A stretch of DNA of 64,000 nt from HGM04593 sp045588485. Lineage in GTDB: Bacteria > Bacteroidota > Bacteroidia > Bacteroidales > Bacteroidaceae. The stretch spans positions 49,060 through 113,059 of the forward strand of contig JAZNEI010000065.1 in NCBI GenBank assembly GCA_045588485.1, given 5' to 3'. The translations under genes and the position numbers were made by a program. Numbering within the stretch: position 1 is the first letter of the stretch; every line of letters starts with the position of its first letter. Below the pieces are notes generated by a model. That model was not told the DNA's origin, ran no database searches, and was given only the letters and a program-made list of their open reading frames with translations. Positions 26,363-34,640 of the stretch are shown here, one piece after another.

Positions 26363-26613
26363 AGAAGGTAACTTATATGACAACAGGCACCTGTTCACAG
26401 GTGATTGAGGTAACAGGTGAAGATGGCCACGTGATAGATGTAAAATTCTACGGAGGCTGCCACGGTAATCTGCAAGGTATAAGCCGTTTGGTTGAGGGGA
26501 TGCGATACGAGGATGTTATCGAGCGTCTCAGTGGCATAAGTTGCAACGGAAAACCCACCTCGTGCCCCGACCAGTTGTGTCGTGCAATAGAGCAACTGAT
26601 GGCGCAAGAGTGA
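26359..26613 (+). CDS. TSCPD domain protein (TIGR03905 family)
   Basis: An 84-residue protein composed of a TSCPD domain: MTTGTCSQVIEV at the front, FYGGCHGNLQGISRLVEG in the middle and the name-giving TSCPDQLCRAIEQ at the end. The four cysteines probably bind metal. The same domain forms the tail of class II ribonucleotide reductases. Function of the stand-alone form is unknown. Translationally coupled to sufE and the last gene of the cysS operon. Confidence 0.88.
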   Translation: MKKVTYMTTGTCSQVIEVTGEDGHVIDVKFYGGCHGNLQGISRLVEGMRYEDVIERLSGISCNGKPTSCPDQLCRAIEQLMAQE

Positions 26614-26630
26614 ATTATTGGAGTGAATAT

Positions 26631-26678
26631 AAAATAGGATAGTGGCAAGAATAATAAAACTCGCCACTATCTTATTTT
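26631..26678. terminator. Bidirectional terminator
   Basis: GATAGTGGC (26638-26646) pairs with GCCACTATC (26663-26671), with AAAATA on the left and TATTTT on the right. It lies between the convergent TSCPD and LD-carboxypeptidase genes and contains the stop codon of the latter. Confidence 0.85.
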
Positions 26679-27563
26679 AAGGGTAACCGTCTCTATTCCA
26701 ATCTCAAGAAATCCCTCTGCTCCCTCTATTATAGGAAAATTTCTCTTGCAGTGCCCCATAGGAAAATTGTAGCATACAGGGATATTGCAATCTTTTGTAA
26801 GCGAGTGGATAATATCGTAAGGGCTGCCTCCAAAAGCGGCGGCCTCTTTTGTACCCTCGAACCGTCCCAAGACAAGTGCAGCAAGTCCCGAGAGTACCCC
26901 TGACAGTTTAAGGCTGTAGAGCATACGCTCTATGCGGTAGAGAGGCTCGTTTACATCCTCGATGAACAGAATTGTGTCGGGCCAGAATATGTCGTATGGC
27001 GTACGCATTAGTGCGTGAAGAACCGATAGATTGCCGCCAACGATACGTCCACGCGCTGTACCCTCTATATTATAAGGATGAGGCTCTATTGTATATTCCA
27101 CACTCTCGCCGAAGAGAATCCTGCGTACATATTGTGCAGCCTCGTCACTGGGTCTCTCGCTCAGATGGCGGCACTGCGGCGCGTGTAGCGACATTATCCC
27201 TTTTGCAAAGCAGGCAGCGTGAAGCACCGAGCAGTCGCTCATTCCTATTATCCATTTAGGACTCTTTTCAATGGCATCGGCAACAGCGTCAGCAATGTGA
27301 ACACAGCCGTAACCACCGTAGCTGCACAGGATAGCTTTTATATTATCGTCGGCAATAAGCGATAGAAAATCATTGGTGCGTTCTTCTATGCTGCCGGCAT
27401 AATAACCCACTCGGCTAAGACAGTGCGGTGCAATAACCACATTAAGTCCCCAACTGCGCAGTGTGGCAGCAGCCCCCTCGATGATAGATGGGTCGCTTAC
27501 AGCCCCCGCAGGCGAGGCAATGGCAATGGTGTCGCCCTGCTTCAGACTCTGTGGCTTTATCAT
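26667..27563 (-). CDS. ldcA: LD-carboxypeptidase (peptidase S66)
   Basis: A cytosolic serine peptidase of the S66 family that trims the terminal D-alanine of recycled tetrapeptide muropeptides. The 298-residue protein starts MIKPQSLKQGDTIAIASPAG; the nucleophile region is IIGMSDCSVLHAA, with the conserved GRIVGGNLSVL and IEDVNEPLYRIERML stretches further on. An in-frame TTG 15 nt upstream was rejected in favour of this ATG. It begins 5 nt after the U32 gene stop, so the two form an operon. Confidence 0.9.
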   Translation of the reverse strand: MIKPQSLKQGDTIAIASPAGAVSDPSIIEGAAATLRSWGLNVVIAPHCLSRVGYYAGSIEERTNDFLSLIADDNIKAILCSYGGYGCVHIADAVADAIEKSPKWIIGMSDCSVLHAACFAKGIMSLHAPQCRHLSERPSDEAAQYVRRILFGESVEYTIEPHPYNIEGTARGRIVGGNLSVLHALMRTPYDIFWPDTILFIEDVNEPLYRIERMLYSLKLSGVLSGLAALVLGRFEGTKEAAAFGGSPYDIIHSLTKDCNIPVCYNFPMGHCKRNFPIIEGAEGFLEIGIETVTLKIR

Positions 27564-27568
27564 TGTTG

Positions 27569-28825
27569 TCAGTCGCAACTATGTTCGGTCTTTACAATCT
27601 TGTAGAGCTTGTCGGCAGGACGTACCTTATCGGGCACCTTGAACGATACATATACCCCTTTGGGTACACGCTCTACGGGGCCGAGGTCTACACGAGCTTC
27701 CTCAAGGTCGACATACATTGCGCCAGTAGTGGGGCCTGTGATTAGCAGTTTATCGCCCACATTCAGCTCACCTGCTTCGATGTAAAACTCGCCGACTCCC
27801 AATTTCGAGAAGTATTTTATTCCTCGTCCTATATATACCTTCTTCTCGGTAGCCTGCGAACCGTATATATTGCTCCATTCGCCCATCTTCTGTCCAAGAT
27901 AGTAGCCGTCCCAGAATCCGCGGTTGAATACCGTTGCAAGGCGTTTGTCCCACTCCTCGCATTTCTCTTTGTTGAAAGTACCCTCTAAGCAAGCCTCGAG
28001 AGCCTCTTTGTAGCAGCCGACCACTGTGCTCACATATTCGGGACCACGGGCGCGACCCTCTATTTTGAATACACGCACGCCGGCCTTTATCATACGGTCC
28101 ATAAAACCTATGGTCTTAAGGTCTTTGGGCGACATTATATATTTGTTGTCCACCTCAAGCTCAATGTCGCTCTCGCGGTCTTTCACTATATATCCTCGAC
28201 GGCACACCTGCATACATTGTCCTCGATTGGCACTGCGCCCCAGTTGATGCAAAGAGAGATAGCACTTTCCCGATATTGCCATACACAATGCACCGTGACA
28301 GAACATCTCTATGCGAATCAGCTCGCCTTTAGGCCCGCGAATATCCTCCTCAACGATTACGCGATAAATCTCCTCGACCTGTTCTATGTTAAGCTCGCGT
28401 GCAAGCACCACGACATCGGCAAAGTGAGCATAGAACTTAAGAGCCTCGCTGTTGCTGATGTTAAGCTGCGTCGATAAATGTACCTCAACACCAATGCTGT
28501 TACAGTATTGCAGCACGGCAACGTCGGCAGCGATAACAGCCGAGATGCCCGACTCTTTTGCTGCATCTACAATGTGTCGCATCATCACAAGGTCACCCTC
28601 ATAGATGATGGTGTTTACTGTAAGATAGCTCTTTACTCCGTTCTCCTCGCATATACGCGCAATTTCGCGCAGGTCGCTGATGGTAAAGGCGCTTGCCGAG
28701 TGAGCACGCATATTCAAGTGCTCGATACCAAAATATATAGAGTTTGCACCGGCTTTTATTGCAGCGGTAAGGCTCTCGCGTGAACCTACGGGAGCCATAA
28801 TCTCGAAATCCTTTCTTGCAATCAT
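27569..28825 (-). CDS. U32 family peptidase-like protein (YegQ/RlhA group)
   Basis: A 418-residue U32 family protein. The amino end IMAPVGSRESLTAAIKAGANSIYFG forms the start of a TIM-barrel-like fold; CHGALCMAISGKCYLS and RGQCMQVCRRGY contain four cysteines of the conserved U32 set that probably bind an iron-sulfur cluster. Several U32 proteins (RlhA, UbiU/V, TrhP) are hydroxylases of RNA or ubiquinone rather than proteases, so RNA hydroxylation is a reasonable inference. It is upstream of ldcA and divergent from the dus gene, another RNA-modifying enzyme. Confidence 0.88.
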   Translation of the reverse strand: MIARKDFEIMAPVGSRESLTAAIKAGANSIYFGIEHLNMRAHSASAFTISDLREIARICEENGVKSYLTVNTIIYEGDLVMMRHIVDAAKESGISAVIAADVAVLQYCNSIGVEVHLSTQLNISNSEALKFYAHFADVVVLARELNIEQVEEIYRVIVEEDIRGPKGELIRIEMFCHGALCMAISGKCYLSLHQLGRSANRGQCMQVCRRGYIVKDRESDIELEVDNKYIMSPKDLKTIGFMDRMIKAGVRVFKIEGRARGPEYVSTVVGCYKEALEACLEGTFNKEKCEEWDKRLATVFNRGFWDGYYLGQKMGEWSNIYGSQATEKKVYIGRGIKYFSKLGVGEFYIEAGELNVGDKLLITGPTTGAMYVDLEEARVDLGPVERVPKGVYVSFKVPDKVRPADKLYKIVKTEHSCD

Positions 28826-28830
28826 CGTAA

Positions 28831-28861
28831 TTTGTTATTTGCCGCGAATTTAGTAAATTTG
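28831..28861 (+). promoter_or_regulatory. dus promoter
   Basis: TTTG (28831-28834), exactly 19 nt, then TAAATTTG (28854-28861): a complete Bacteroides promoter. It places the transcript start near 28868, so the gene's first usable codon is the ATG at 28904 rather than any earlier in-frame codon. Confidence 0.85.
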
Positions 28862-28903
28862 CAGCAGATAAGCGCTATTGGTGCGCATCAAAATGAAGAA
28901 ACA

Positions 28904-29887
28904 ATGAAGATAGCCGATATTGAATTTGGAAAGTACCCCATCTTTCTTGCTCCTATGGAGGATGTGACCGATGAGGCTTTCCGTCTCTTATGCAAGCGTT
29001 TCGGTGCCGATATGGTATATACCGAGTTTGTGTCGAGCGATGCGCTGATACGCGATGTGAACAGCACTTTGCGTAAACTGAATATATATGAACAGGAACG
29101 TCCCGTTGCCATACAGATTTATGGCAATGAGGTCGAGCCTATGGTCGAGGCTGCCAAGAGAGTCGAGGCTGCACGCCCCGATATTCTTGACATCAATTTC
29201 GGATGTCCTGTTAAAAAGGTGGCACGAAAAGGGTGTGGAGCCGGAATGTTGCAGAATATCCCCAAACTACTTGAAATAACCCGCGCAGTGGTTGACGCTG
29301 TAAAAGTCCCTGTAACGGTAAAGACTCGCTTGGGTTGGGACAAGAATAGTAAATGCATCGTCGATCTTGCCGAGGCTCTTCAAGATTGTGGAATCAAAGC
29401 ACTTACGGTACATGGTCGCACACGTGCGCAGATGTACACCGGTGATGCCGACTGGACACTCATCGGAAAGATAAAGGAAAATCCCCGAATGCATATACCC
29501 ATAATAGGAAACGGCGATGTAAGGACTCCCGAGCATGCAAAAGAGTGCTTCGATAGGTACGGTGTAGATGCTGTTATGATTGGTCGTGCCAGCTTCGGGC
29601 AGCCCTGGATTTTCCGCGATGTAAAGCACTATCTGCTCAGTGGCGAACCTGCCGAACAACTTACATTCAAAGAGTGTATGGATATATTGCGCGGGCAGGT
29701 GCGCGATAGTGTCGAGTGGTTGGGTGAGCGCCCCGGAATATTACACGTGCGTCGTCATCTTGCAGCAACACCTCTGCTGAAAGGACTCACCGATTTTCGC
29801 CCTCTGCGTATAGAGATGTTGCGTGCCGAGAAACTCGATGCCTTGCTCGATATTCTCGCGCGGATAGAGGATAAATATGGTAACTGA
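28904..29887 (+). CDS. dus: tRNA-dihydrouridine synthase, DusB-like
   Basis: FMN-dependent enzyme reducing uridines of the tRNA D-loop. The 327-residue protein has a TIM-barrel start FGKYPIFLAPMEDVTDEAFR, the catalytic cysteine in NFGCPVKKVARKGCGAGML, tRNA/FMN contacts TVHGRTRAQMYTG and GNGDVRTPEHA, and GRASFGQPWIF. The ATG at 28904 follows from the promoter position. Monocistronic as far as can be seen. Which D-loop positions it modifies is not determinable. Confidence 0.93.
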   Translation: MKIADIEFGKYPIFLAPMEDVTDEAFRLLCKRFGADMVYTEFVSSDALIRDVNSTLRKLNIYEQERPVAIQIYGNEVEPMVEAAKRVEAARPDILDINFGCPVKKVARKGCGAGMLQNIPKLLEITRAVVDAVKVPVTVKTRLGWDKNSKCIVDLAEALQDCGIKALTVHGRTRAQMYTGDADWTLIGKIKENPRMHIPIIGNGDVRTPEHAKECFDRYGVDAVMIGRASFGQPWIFRDVKHYLLSGEPAEQLTFKECMDILRGQVRDSVEWLGERPGILHVRRHLAATPLLKGLTDFRPLRIEMLRAEKLDALLDILARIEDKYGN

Positions 29888-29974
29888 CCATGCTTATACG
29901 GCTTTTTATTGCTATCCCCTTTGTTATTTAATTTTTTTTATGTTAATTCGCAAAGTAACTAAAAAATCAATATT

Positions 29975-31126
29975 ATGATACCTGCAGAATTTGATGAAAT
30001 ACGTCCGTATATGCCCGAGGAACTTCCCGCAGTGTACGAAGAACTTATTGCCGACCCCGAGTTTCAGGCAGCGATGGGATATGTGTTCAAAGATATTCCT
30101 TTTGAGCAGGTTGCCGCACTTATGCGTGGCAGCAAGACCAATCTCGACTTTCAGAAAGCCTTAGTCTATCCCTTCTTGCAAGGTCTGCTTGCAAAATTCA
30201 GTAAAGGTATCACTCTCTCATACGATAATAAAGAGACACTTTGCAATGCTCTTTGTCTATCTAATCACCGCGATATTATCCTCGATTCGGCTTTTCTGTG
30301 TCTGCTAATGGTTGACCACATTGATAATACCGTTGAGATTGCCATCGGTGATAATCTGCTCATACGTCCTTGGATAAAGAAACTCGTACGAGTAAACCGC
30401 AGTTTCATCGTACAGCGCTCGGTGTCGATACGCGAGATGCTTGCATCGTCGAAACGTCTTTCGGCATATATACACCATGCCATTGTAGAGCGCAAGCAGC
30501 CTGTGTGGATTGCGCAGCGCGAGGGACGTGCCAAGGACTCTAACGATGCAACTCAAGAGGGTCTTTTAAAGATGCTCTCGATGTATGCAGGCGGCGATAT
30601 CTTCGATGCGCTTAAAGTTCTTAACATTGCTCCCACTACAATATCATACGAGTTCGATCCCTGCGACTATCTAAAGGCAAAGGAGTTCCAGCTGAAACGC
30701 GACAACCCCGAGCATAAGAAATCGCCTATGGACGACCTAATCAACATGCAGACAGGACTCTTCGGCTTCAAGGGCGAGATACATTATCATATTGCCGATG
30801 TCATTAACGACAAGATAGATGCCCTCGACCGTACAATGCCCAAGAACGAGCGTACAGGCGCAGTCGCACGTATCATCGACAATGCTATACATCGCAACTA
30901 CCGTCTGTGGCCCGTAAACTACTATTTCTACGAGTTGCTTACAGGCGACACACAGTTTGCCGATAAATACACAGCTGCCGATAAGGAACAGCTCGATAAA
31001 TACCTTGCAGGACAGATTGCCAAGGTCGACCTTCCAAACAAGGACGAGGCATTCTTGCGTACCAAGATATTGGAGATGTATGCCAACCCATTGAAGAACT
31101 ATCTAAAAGCCCACGTTGGCGAATAA
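29975..31126 (+). CDS. Glycerolipid acyltransferase (PlsB/PlsC-type)
   Basis: A 383-residue acyltransferase. The acyl-transfer histidine lies in LSNHRDIILDSAFL (NHxxxD variant NHRDIILD, about residues 97-104), and the glycerol-phosphate binding block in WIAQREGRAKDSNDATQEGLLKML. There is no obvious membrane helix at the amino end, so it may be peripherally associated. Length is longer than typical PlsC. Substrate could be lysophosphatidic acid or another lipid such as an ornithine or serine lipid precursor. It is one of two PlsC-type genes in the window (other at 44603-45334). Confidence 0.82.
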   Translation: MIPAEFDEIRPYMPEELPAVYEELIADPEFQAAMGYVFKDIPFEQVAALMRGSKTNLDFQKALVYPFLQGLLAKFSKGITLSYDNKETLCNALCLSNHRDIILDSAFLCLLMVDHIDNTVEIAIGDNLLIRPWIKKLVRVNRSFIVQRSVSIREMLASSKRLSAYIHHAIVERKQPVWIAQREGRAKDSNDATQEGLLKMLSMYAGGDIFDALKVLNIAPTTISYEFDPCDYLKAKEFQLKRDNPEHKKSPMDDLINMQTGLFGFKGEIHYHIADVINDKIDALDRTMPKNERTGAVARIIDNAIHRNYRLWPVNYYFYELLTGDTQFADKYTAADKEQLDKYLAGQIAKVDLPNKDEAFLRTKILEMYANPLKNYLKAHVGE

Positions 31127-31174
31127 CACAATATTCTTGCAAAAAACAGTACTCCGCCTGAACAAAAATGCCTT

Positions 31175-31390
31175 TTATGCATTCTTATAGTAGAATGCTT
31201 CTCTTTCATCCAATAGGGTAGTATTCGATAAGATGTAAGGCGGTCGAAGTTTTTTTGATTTTGTGGCGTTTGACAAAGACCGTAAGCGTGCAGAGCAAAA
31301 ACTCTGCACGCTATCTTTTTCTATGAAATGGGTGCCCGAAAATTCTTTAAATAGCTTCTCTTTATCAGGCATTTTATAATGAACCAACAT
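31175..31390 (-). CDS. Small unrecognised ORF with sequestered start
   Basis: A 71-codon frame beginning MLVHYKMPDKEKLFKEFSGTH. It has a full AGGAGG two nucleotides before the ATG, which is rare in Bacteroidota, but this ribosome-binding site and the ATG lie entirely within one arm of a 13-bp hairpin (31386-31419). A second perfect hairpin (31285-31312) lies inside the frame. I recognise no domain. It might be a real small protein, or a repeat or structured RNA that happens to be open. Confidence 0.3.
   Translation of the reverse strand: MLVHYKMPDKEKLFKEFSGTHFIEKDSVQSFCSARLRSLSNATKSKKLRPPYILSNTTLLDEREAFYYKNA
31285..31312 (+). terminator. Perfect 11-bp hairpin, plus-strand terminator-like
   Basis: AGCGTGCAGAG (31285-31295), loop CAAAAA, CTCTGCACGCT (31302-31312), then ATCTTTTTCT. 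In the plus direction it could terminate the acyltransferase transcript 160 nt after its stop. On the minus strand it has no T-tract. Confidence 0.5.
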
Positions 31391-31419
31391 TTCCTCCTAA
31401 TTAATCAGAAGGAAATGTT
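31386..31419 (-). promoter_or_regulatory. Hairpin hiding a ribosome-binding site and start codon
   Basis: Read on the minus strand, 13 nt (31419-31407) pair with 31398-31386 (AGGAGGAAATGTT) with one G-U pair and an 8-nt loop. The right arm contains both AGGAGG and the ATG of the small ORF at 31390. This is the geometry of an RNA thermometer or of translation released by an RNA or protein. Just upstream is a second small hairpin GGGTTC/GAACCC (31450-31455 with 31429-31434). Confidence 0.45.
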
Positions 31420-31484
31420 CGGGAACTCGGGTTCTTAGCCTTGTAGTACGAACCCACTTCCGATTGCTAAAGTCGGTAAAGCAC

Positions 31485-31604
31485 TTATTTCTTTTTAGCC
31501 TCCTTCTTTGCAGGTTCGGGCTTTGCGCTTGTCTCGCATTTTTTAGTTGAAGAACATTTTGTCTCCTCTTTCTTCTCGTTGTTCATACACTTCTTGTTGT
31601 CCAT
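31485..31604 (-). CDS. Small lysine- and cysteine-containing protein
   Basis: A 39-residue frame, MDNKKCMNNEKKEETKCSST at the front and KKEAKKK at the end. It has 13 lysines and 3 cysteines and no hydrophobic segment. It lies 54 nt downstream of the YtxH-like gene on the same strand, so could be its operon partner. The low-complexity lysine-alanine-glutamate composition with a well-placed ATG and stop suggests a genuine small cytosolic or nucleic-acid-binding protein, but no family is recognised. Confidence 0.45.
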   Translation of the reverse strand: MDNKKCMNNEKKEETKCSSTKKCETSAKPEPAKKEAKKK

Positions 31605-31658
31605 AATACTTTAATTTAAGGTTATTACTATATGGCACGGAATCTTGTCGCCGAACCA

Positions 31659-31916
31659 TTATTTCCCTGTATAGGCATGAACTTTCTCTTTTGCCTCCAT
31701 TGCTTTGTCGGCAATGGTATCGGCAACTCTTACGGCTGTTTCGGCTGCCTTCTCTCGTACATCATCAAGCATACACTCATGTTCGGCCTGCATATTTGCA
31801 CGGATAGCCGCGCATAACTTTTTGGCCCTCTTTGATGTTGCACAGTGATAGACCATTGCGCCTGCCACTGTACCTACTATCATACCTACCCAAAATTTAG
31901 AACTTCCCAGAATCAT
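31659..31916 (-). CDS. YtxH-like small membrane-anchored protein
   Basis: An 85-residue protein starting MILGSSKFWVGMIVGTVAGA with one membrane helix (about residues 8-24), followed by a charged, coiled-coil-prone helix rich in Ala, Lys and Glu (REKAAETAVRVADTIADKAM). This is the YtxH/gas-vesicle-GvpP-like pattern seen in small stress-related proteins. The ATG at 31916 puts the membrane helix at the N-terminus; a longer frame upstream is unlikely. Role unknown. Confidence 0.7.
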   Translation of the reverse strand: MILGSSKFWVGMIVGTVAGAMVYHCATSKRAKKLCAAIRANMQAEHECMLDDVREKAAETAVRVADTIADKAMEAKEKVHAYTGK

Positions 31917-32040
31917 AATAATAAAAGGTTTACGGTTAATACTAAGTATCTTATTCTCTGAGAAGAAAACGAATGCGCTATTGAATAGTTCGGTGCAGAA
32001 AACCGATGTTAACAAGAATTATACGAAGTGACAAAAAAAT

Positions 32041-32068
32041 AAAAGCGTATAGCTGGCTATACGCTTTT
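32041..32068. terminator. Perfect 13-bp palindromic hairpin
   Basis: AAAAGCGTATAGC (32041-32053), TG, GCTATACGCTTTT (32056-32068). A- and T-ends make it a bidirectional intrinsic terminator. It lies between the Gate-domain gene terminator and the YtxH-like gene; what transcript it would end is not clear. The remaining intergenic sequence from 31917 to 32259 shows no gene. Confidence 0.65.
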
Positions 32069-32204
32069 ATCTACTTAACTAAACTTATATTTATGTAATT
32101 TCGCAACTACATTATAAAGACGCACAGACTGTAAAAAGGCAACGCAATCTGCCTTTTTTTTATTAATATTTAACGATAATGTATCACTTTTAGCATTAAC
32201 CAAT

Positions 32205-32241
32205 AAAAAAGGTGTGTCAAAATAAATCTGACACACCTTTT
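32205..32241 (-). terminator. Terminator of the porin/Gate-protein operon
   Basis: GGTGTGTCA (32211-32219) pairs with TGACACACC (32229-32237), flanked by AAAAAA and TTTT. On the minus strand it ends in a T6 run 19 nt past the stop of the membrane protein gene. Confidence 0.88.
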
Positions 32242-32259
32242 GAACATACAGGTATCTGT

Positions 32260-33414
32260 TTATACTCCTGCTATCAATGTATATAGAACATATACCCAGT
32301 GGGCAACAATAGCAGCGCACAATCCGCCTATAGTGTGTGCAAGAATAGCTTTTGATGTGAGCCAGCGATAGCCCAATGTGTCGAGCATTGCGGTGTGTGT
32401 ACTCAGGTAACCACTCCAGCACATACCTATTGCTGTAAATACAGCAATAGCATTTCCGTCTATCCAACCCTCGGCAATGAAATTGGGGACAAGACTGAGT
32501 GCTGCACCCACAGCTCCAAGAGCTGTGATTGGGAAAGCAATAAGATGCGGGTCGGTAAAACCGAATAACCACTCAAATATAATACCGCACTTTGTACCAA
32601 TCCAGGGTAATAACTCTATTCCCTCGTAAGCAGCACCTGTGAACTCTCCACTCTTCGAGGGACCGAACGTAAAAATCATCACAAGAGTCGAAATTATAAG
32701 CACACCGGGGATAATGGCAAGACCGACATCTACACCAGTGCGTCCTCCATCAAGCAATGAGTCGAGTATTCTTTGGAAAAGAGGATTGTATTTTTTCTCC
32801 TCTTCGGCCTCGTTTGCAAACTTCTCATCGCAAGCATCCTGCTCCTTGAATTTGGGATACGATTTTATTATAAAGCGCTGCATTAAGCGAGTAGAAACTA
32901 TACAGCCAACAACTGCGCCAAGAAGTCCTATGAGTGGGGCTGCATAGTATCCCTGTCCCACCATAAAAACAATGACAAGCAGTCCCATTCCGAATGCAGT
33001 ACCAAAGTTGGTGAGTGAGATAAACTGATACTTCTTAAAATAGCTGCTGAAGCGTTTGTCTTGTGCGAGTGAAATAATAGCAGGGTTATCCGATAGGAAA
33101 GTGAGTACAGCACCAAGCGATGCAACACCCGGCAGATTAAATATCGGCTTCATCAAAGGACGAAGCAACTTCTCCAAAAGTTTCACCACACCGAACTCTA
33201 CGAACAGACGGCCTATTGCCCCGGTGATGACACATATTGCCATAAGGTAGAATACTGTATTCAGCAACAGGTCGTGAGCTGTATTCATTATGGTATTCAA
33301 CATATTGGGGGTACCCATTTTCATTGCCAGACTTGCAAACAGGGCAAATACAATTATAAGACAAAGTATGCCGGGAGGCACAGCCTTGCGCATTTTTCTT
33401 ATTGCTCTTTTCAT
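32260..33414 (-). CDS. Nucleoside-recognition (Gate) domain membrane protein
   Basis: A 384-residue polytopic inner-membrane protein with about nine or ten hydrophobic segments. After the first helix (about residues 15-32) it carries two Gate-type segments, recognisable from GAIGRLFVEFGVVKLLEKLLRP followed by FLSDNPAIISLAQDKRF, and a repeat-like second half after a charged loop (KFKEQDACDEKFANEAEEEKK). The Gate domain occurs in nucleoside transporters and in SpmA/B- and YjiH-like proteins of unclear substrate. It follows a porin gene by 12 nt, suggesting uptake of a small solute across both membranes. Confidence 0.78.
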   Translation of the reverse strand: MKRAIRKMRKAVPPGILCLIIVFALFASLAMKMGTPNMLNTIMNTAHDLLLNTVFYLMAICVITGAIGRLFVEFGVVKLLEKLLRPLMKPIFNLPGVASLGAVLTFLSDNPAIISLAQDKRFSSYFKKYQFISLTNFGTAFGMGLLVIVFMVGQGYYAAPLIGLLGAVVGCIVSTRLMQRFIIKSYPKFKEQDACDEKFANEAEEEKKYNPLFQRILDSLLDGGRTGVDVGLAIIPGVLIISTLVMIFTFGPSKSGEFTGAAYEGIELLPWIGTKCGIIFEWLFGFTDPHLIAFPITALGAVGAALSLVPNFIAEGWIDGNAIAVFTAIGMCWSGYLSTHTAMLDTLGYRWLTSKAILAHTIGGLCAAIVAHWVYVLYTLIAGV

Positions 33415-33426
33415 AGTTATAATCGT

Positions 33427-34425
33427 TTAAAGGATGTTTACTCTCCAAGTGATACCTACGTCAACCATTGACTGCTTGTCGATAAGGGCACCTGCCGGGT
33501 TACCGTTATTGCCAAATGTGTAGTATCCGTTAAAGTGCAGACGAACATCCTTGGAACCCTTGATAAGGAAATGCTCTGCGCCCACACCTACACGTGTAAT
33601 CTCGGTGCCGGGGAGTACGCAATAGTCGGCATACGAGTCGGTGTTATTAACGTCGTACGAAGCCTTGCCAAAGATGCGCCACTGCTCGTTGGGAGTCCAC
33701 GAAAGCTCGCCAATAACAGACATATCTTTGCCAAAATAGGTGTGGCTGTCGGTCGCACGGTTCATAATATCAAGCTCCAAAGAAAAATCGCCAACATTGA
33801 ACTTATTACCAAGCACAATGTAGCTGATGAACTTTCCGGGGAGATACTCTATCATATTTGCCGAGTAGATGCTGTTGAACCAACCGTGCGAACCGTACCA
33901 GATAATATTATAGGCATACATATCGCTGGCATTTGCACGGAACGGACTCTGTGTGCTCTGTACCATAATATAATCCTTACCGTTGTCGGTGGTATATCCT
34001 GCACTCACACCAACCTGATAGCAGGCAATGTTGCTGCAATACTCCGAGTAGTTGTAGGTGTCTATGGGTGCGCGGTCGTACTCGTATCCACCAATTCCCA
34101 CTACCTGCTTACCAGCCGATAAACTCCAGTTGCCTGTGGTGTAGGTGAGCTTCAGCCAATCGGTAGCGTCGAAATAACTCTGGTCGCTGTGTGCCTTGTT
34201 CAGACGCTGGCGGTAAGAGTAGGTGAAGCCGTGTCCCAGGTCGCCATCCATACGGATATTGATGAATTTACCTTTGAAGCCACTGTTGTCCTCAATTTTG
34301 GCACCATCGACATATTCACTCTGGGTGTCGAATCGTCCTTCCAGTCTCAGATTAATTAGTTTGCTCTGCGCAAACAGCCCTGCAAAGCAAAGGGCGAAAA
34401 GCCCTGTAAGAAGTACTCTTTTCAT
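33427..34425 (-). CDS. Outer-membrane porin, OprO/OprP-like beta-barrel
   Basis: A 332-residue outer-membrane protein with signal peptide MKRVLLTGLFALCFAGLFAQ. The rest is alternating short beta strands with aromatic girdles (for example WSLSAGKQVVGIGGYEYDRAP and SLELDIMNRATDSHTY) and a final strand VDVGITWRVNIL, as in phosphate-selective-porin-type trimeric barrels. It is upstream of the Gate-domain gene in the same operon, so the two may serve the same solute. A TATATTCG promoter element lies about 50 nt before the start, at 34477-34484 on the minus strand. Confidence 0.8.
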   Translation of the reverse strand: MKRVLLTGLFALCFAGLFAQSKLINLRLEGRFDTQSEYVDGAKIEDNSGFKGKFINIRMDGDLGHGFTYSYRQRLNKAHSDQSYFDATDWLKLTYTTGNWSLSAGKQVVGIGGYEYDRAPIDTYNYSEYCSNIACYQVGVSAGYTTDNGKDYIMVQSTQSPFRANASDMYAYNIIWYGSHGWFNSIYSANMIEYLPGKFISYIVLGNKFNVGDFSLELDIMNRATDSHTYFGKDMSVIGELSWTPNEQWRIFGKASYDVNNTDSYADYCVLPGTEITRVGVGAEHFLIKGSKDVRLHFNGYYTFGNNGNPAGALIDKQSMVDVGITWRVNIL

Positions 34426-34577
34426 ATTTTGTGTATGTGTGTGAATTATTTCTTGTGGTAAGAAATTTTTATATCGCGAATATAGTTAAGAATATTTAAT
34501 AAATTGTCATTTATGCCACCTATTTTTAAACAAAAAAAATATAGAGGGCTAAATGAAATTTTTATACACCTCTTCTT

Positions 34578-34608
34578 TTTGTCACTTCTGTATCATTTAT
34601 TACATTTG
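34578..34608 (+). promoter_or_regulatory. Promoter of the S9 peptidase gene
   Basis: TTTG (34578-34581), exactly 19 nt, then TACATTTG (34601-34608), a complete Bacteroides promoter, 32 nt before the ATG. Confidence 0.85.
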
Positions 34609-34640
34609 TACATTAGTACATAATCACAAAATAAATAATA

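Noticed and set aside
32075..32572. 165-codon frame overlapping the Gate-domain gene end
   Set aside because: Overlaps a well-supported membrane protein in another frame and spans its terminator hairpin.
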